NCBI GenBank assembly: GCA_937890045.1 | Contig: CALBXV010000600.1 | Span: 1-5,913, forward strand | DNA length: 5,913 nt | Reading direction: 5' to 3' | Source: an uncultured archaeon | GTDB taxonomy: Archaea > Thermoproteota > Nitrososphaeria > Nitrososphaerales > CALBXV01 | Shown: in pieces, positions 5,444 to 5,913 of the stretch | Layout of the letters: every line of letters starts with the position of its first letter | Numbering within the stretch: position 1 is the first letter of the stretch | Program-made: the position numbers and the translations under genes | The notes under the pieces: model-generated | The model's input: only the letters and a program-made list of their open reading frames with translations | What the model was told of the DNA's origin: nothing | The model's database searches: none

Positions 5444-5913
5444 CAAAGGAGAAATATTAAAAAAGGCTAAAGATAAAAGAGAATCTTATGTTACAACTAC
5501 TATAAAATTCAAATCAGATTTAATTGATTTTTTTGAAAATAAGAATTTAAATACAATTGCTGAGGTTTCTGGGTGGGGAGGCCATACTACAAGAGTTTTA
5601 AGTTATTTATTTAAAAAGGTATTATATGTAGAACATCCAAAGAATTTTAATACAAGAATTTTAGGGGAACATGAAGGATCCCCTTATACTCATTTAAAAG
5701 ATAGAAAAAATGTAGAATTTATTCCTTTAGATGTATATAATGCAGAATGGAATTTTCCAGCATTAGATGCACTTTTTATTGACTGCATTCATAGATATGA
5801 TAATTGCTCATCAGATATTTTAAATGGATTAAAGTATGTTAAGAAGGGAGGCTATTTTATATTTGATGATTATTCATTTCCAGAAGATAATTTTGGAGTA
5901 CGTAGAGCAATTC
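5433..5913 (+). CDS. Class I SAM-dependent methyltransferase (Methyltransf_24-like), cut by window end
   Basis: The frame opens at ATG 5433, overlapping the previous stop by 11 bases, and stays open to the window edge: 160 residues seen, C terminus missing. SAM motif I is TIAEVSGWGGHTTRVL (residues 41-56). The acidic end of strand 2 is LYVEHP (E67). IPLDVYN (97-103) is followed by ALFIDCIHRYDN (113-124) with D117 and H120, then GGYFIFDDYSFPEDN (139-153) with the DD pair. This is the same family layout as the methyltransferase at 3353, but the SAM loop reads SGWGGH rather than GTHDPN and the two are clearly diverged. A strong AAAGGAG at 5445-5451 lies inside the gene with no ATG, GTG or TTG at usable distance, so it probably does not set the start. 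Likely modifies a sugar in the glycan or a glycan-linked precursor. Confidence 0.8.
   Translation, partial: MKSNKGEILKKAKDKRESYVTTTIKFKSDLIDFFENKNLNTIAEVSGWGGHTTRVLSYLFKKVLYVEHPKNFNTRILGEHEGSPYTHLKDRKNVEFIPLDVYNAEWNFPALDALFIDCIHRYDNCSSDILNGLKYVKKGGYFIFDDYSFPEDNFGVRRAI

Noticed and set aside
5445..5451. Strong AAAGGAG ribosome-binding-like site after the second DAD glycosyltransferase
   Set aside because: No ATG, GTG or TTG in the methyltransferase frame follows at usable distance (ATA 5454 is only 2 bases away), and ATG 5433 opens the same frame, so the purine run is probably just coding sequence (Asn-Lys-Gly-Glu).

Overview
The window is a single gapless run of plus-strand genes from a very AT-rich genome. 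It holds seven complete coding regions, the last codons of an upstream gene and the 5' part of a downstream gene. Neighbouring genes are 1-4 bases apart or overlap by 4-14 bases. I see no promoter, terminator, RNA gene, insertion sequence or CRISPR array, so the window appears to lie inside one long operon. TAA, TGA and TAG all act as stops, so there is no sign of stop-codon recoding. The content is surface-glycan (LPS, capsule or O-antigen type) biosynthesis. The organism cannot be fixed from sequence alone. Low GC, tight gene packing and this gene mix fit either a large tailed phage (T4-like, possibly marine) carrying a glycan island or a streamlined low-GC bacterium. No phage structural or replication gene is present to decide.

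Region 1 (1-1887) looks like a sugar-precursor module. It holds an HpcH/HpaI-type aldolase, a small HAD phosphatase and a CMP-sugar (NeuA/KdsB-like) cytidylyltransferase, each behind a recognisable AGGA-type ribosome binding site. The aldolase lacks an ATG, GTG or TTG start. About 33 conserved N-terminal residues lie upstream of its first ATG, and the best explanation is an ATT start at 76.

Region 2 (1890-5913) looks like an assembly and decoration module. It holds a Rossmann-type protein resembling GT42/DUF115 (possible CMP-sugar glycosyltransferase), a GT-A glycosyltransferase with a DND motif, a SAM methyltransferase, two tandem paralogous GT-A (DAD) glycosyltransferases and a second SAM methyltransferase cut by the window end. 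From the second gene of this region onward the starts lack good ribosome binding sites and overlap the previous stop, suggesting translational coupling. G and C homopolymer runs, absent from region 1, become common here, so the island looks mosaic.

Working model (inference): the aldolase condenses pyruvate (or a similar donor) with an aldehyde to make a ulosonic-acid-like sugar, the HAD protein removes a phosphate, and the cytidylyltransferase makes the CMP-sugar. The GT42/DUF115-like protein transfers that sugar, and the remaining glycosyltransferases and methyltransferases extend and cap the glycan.
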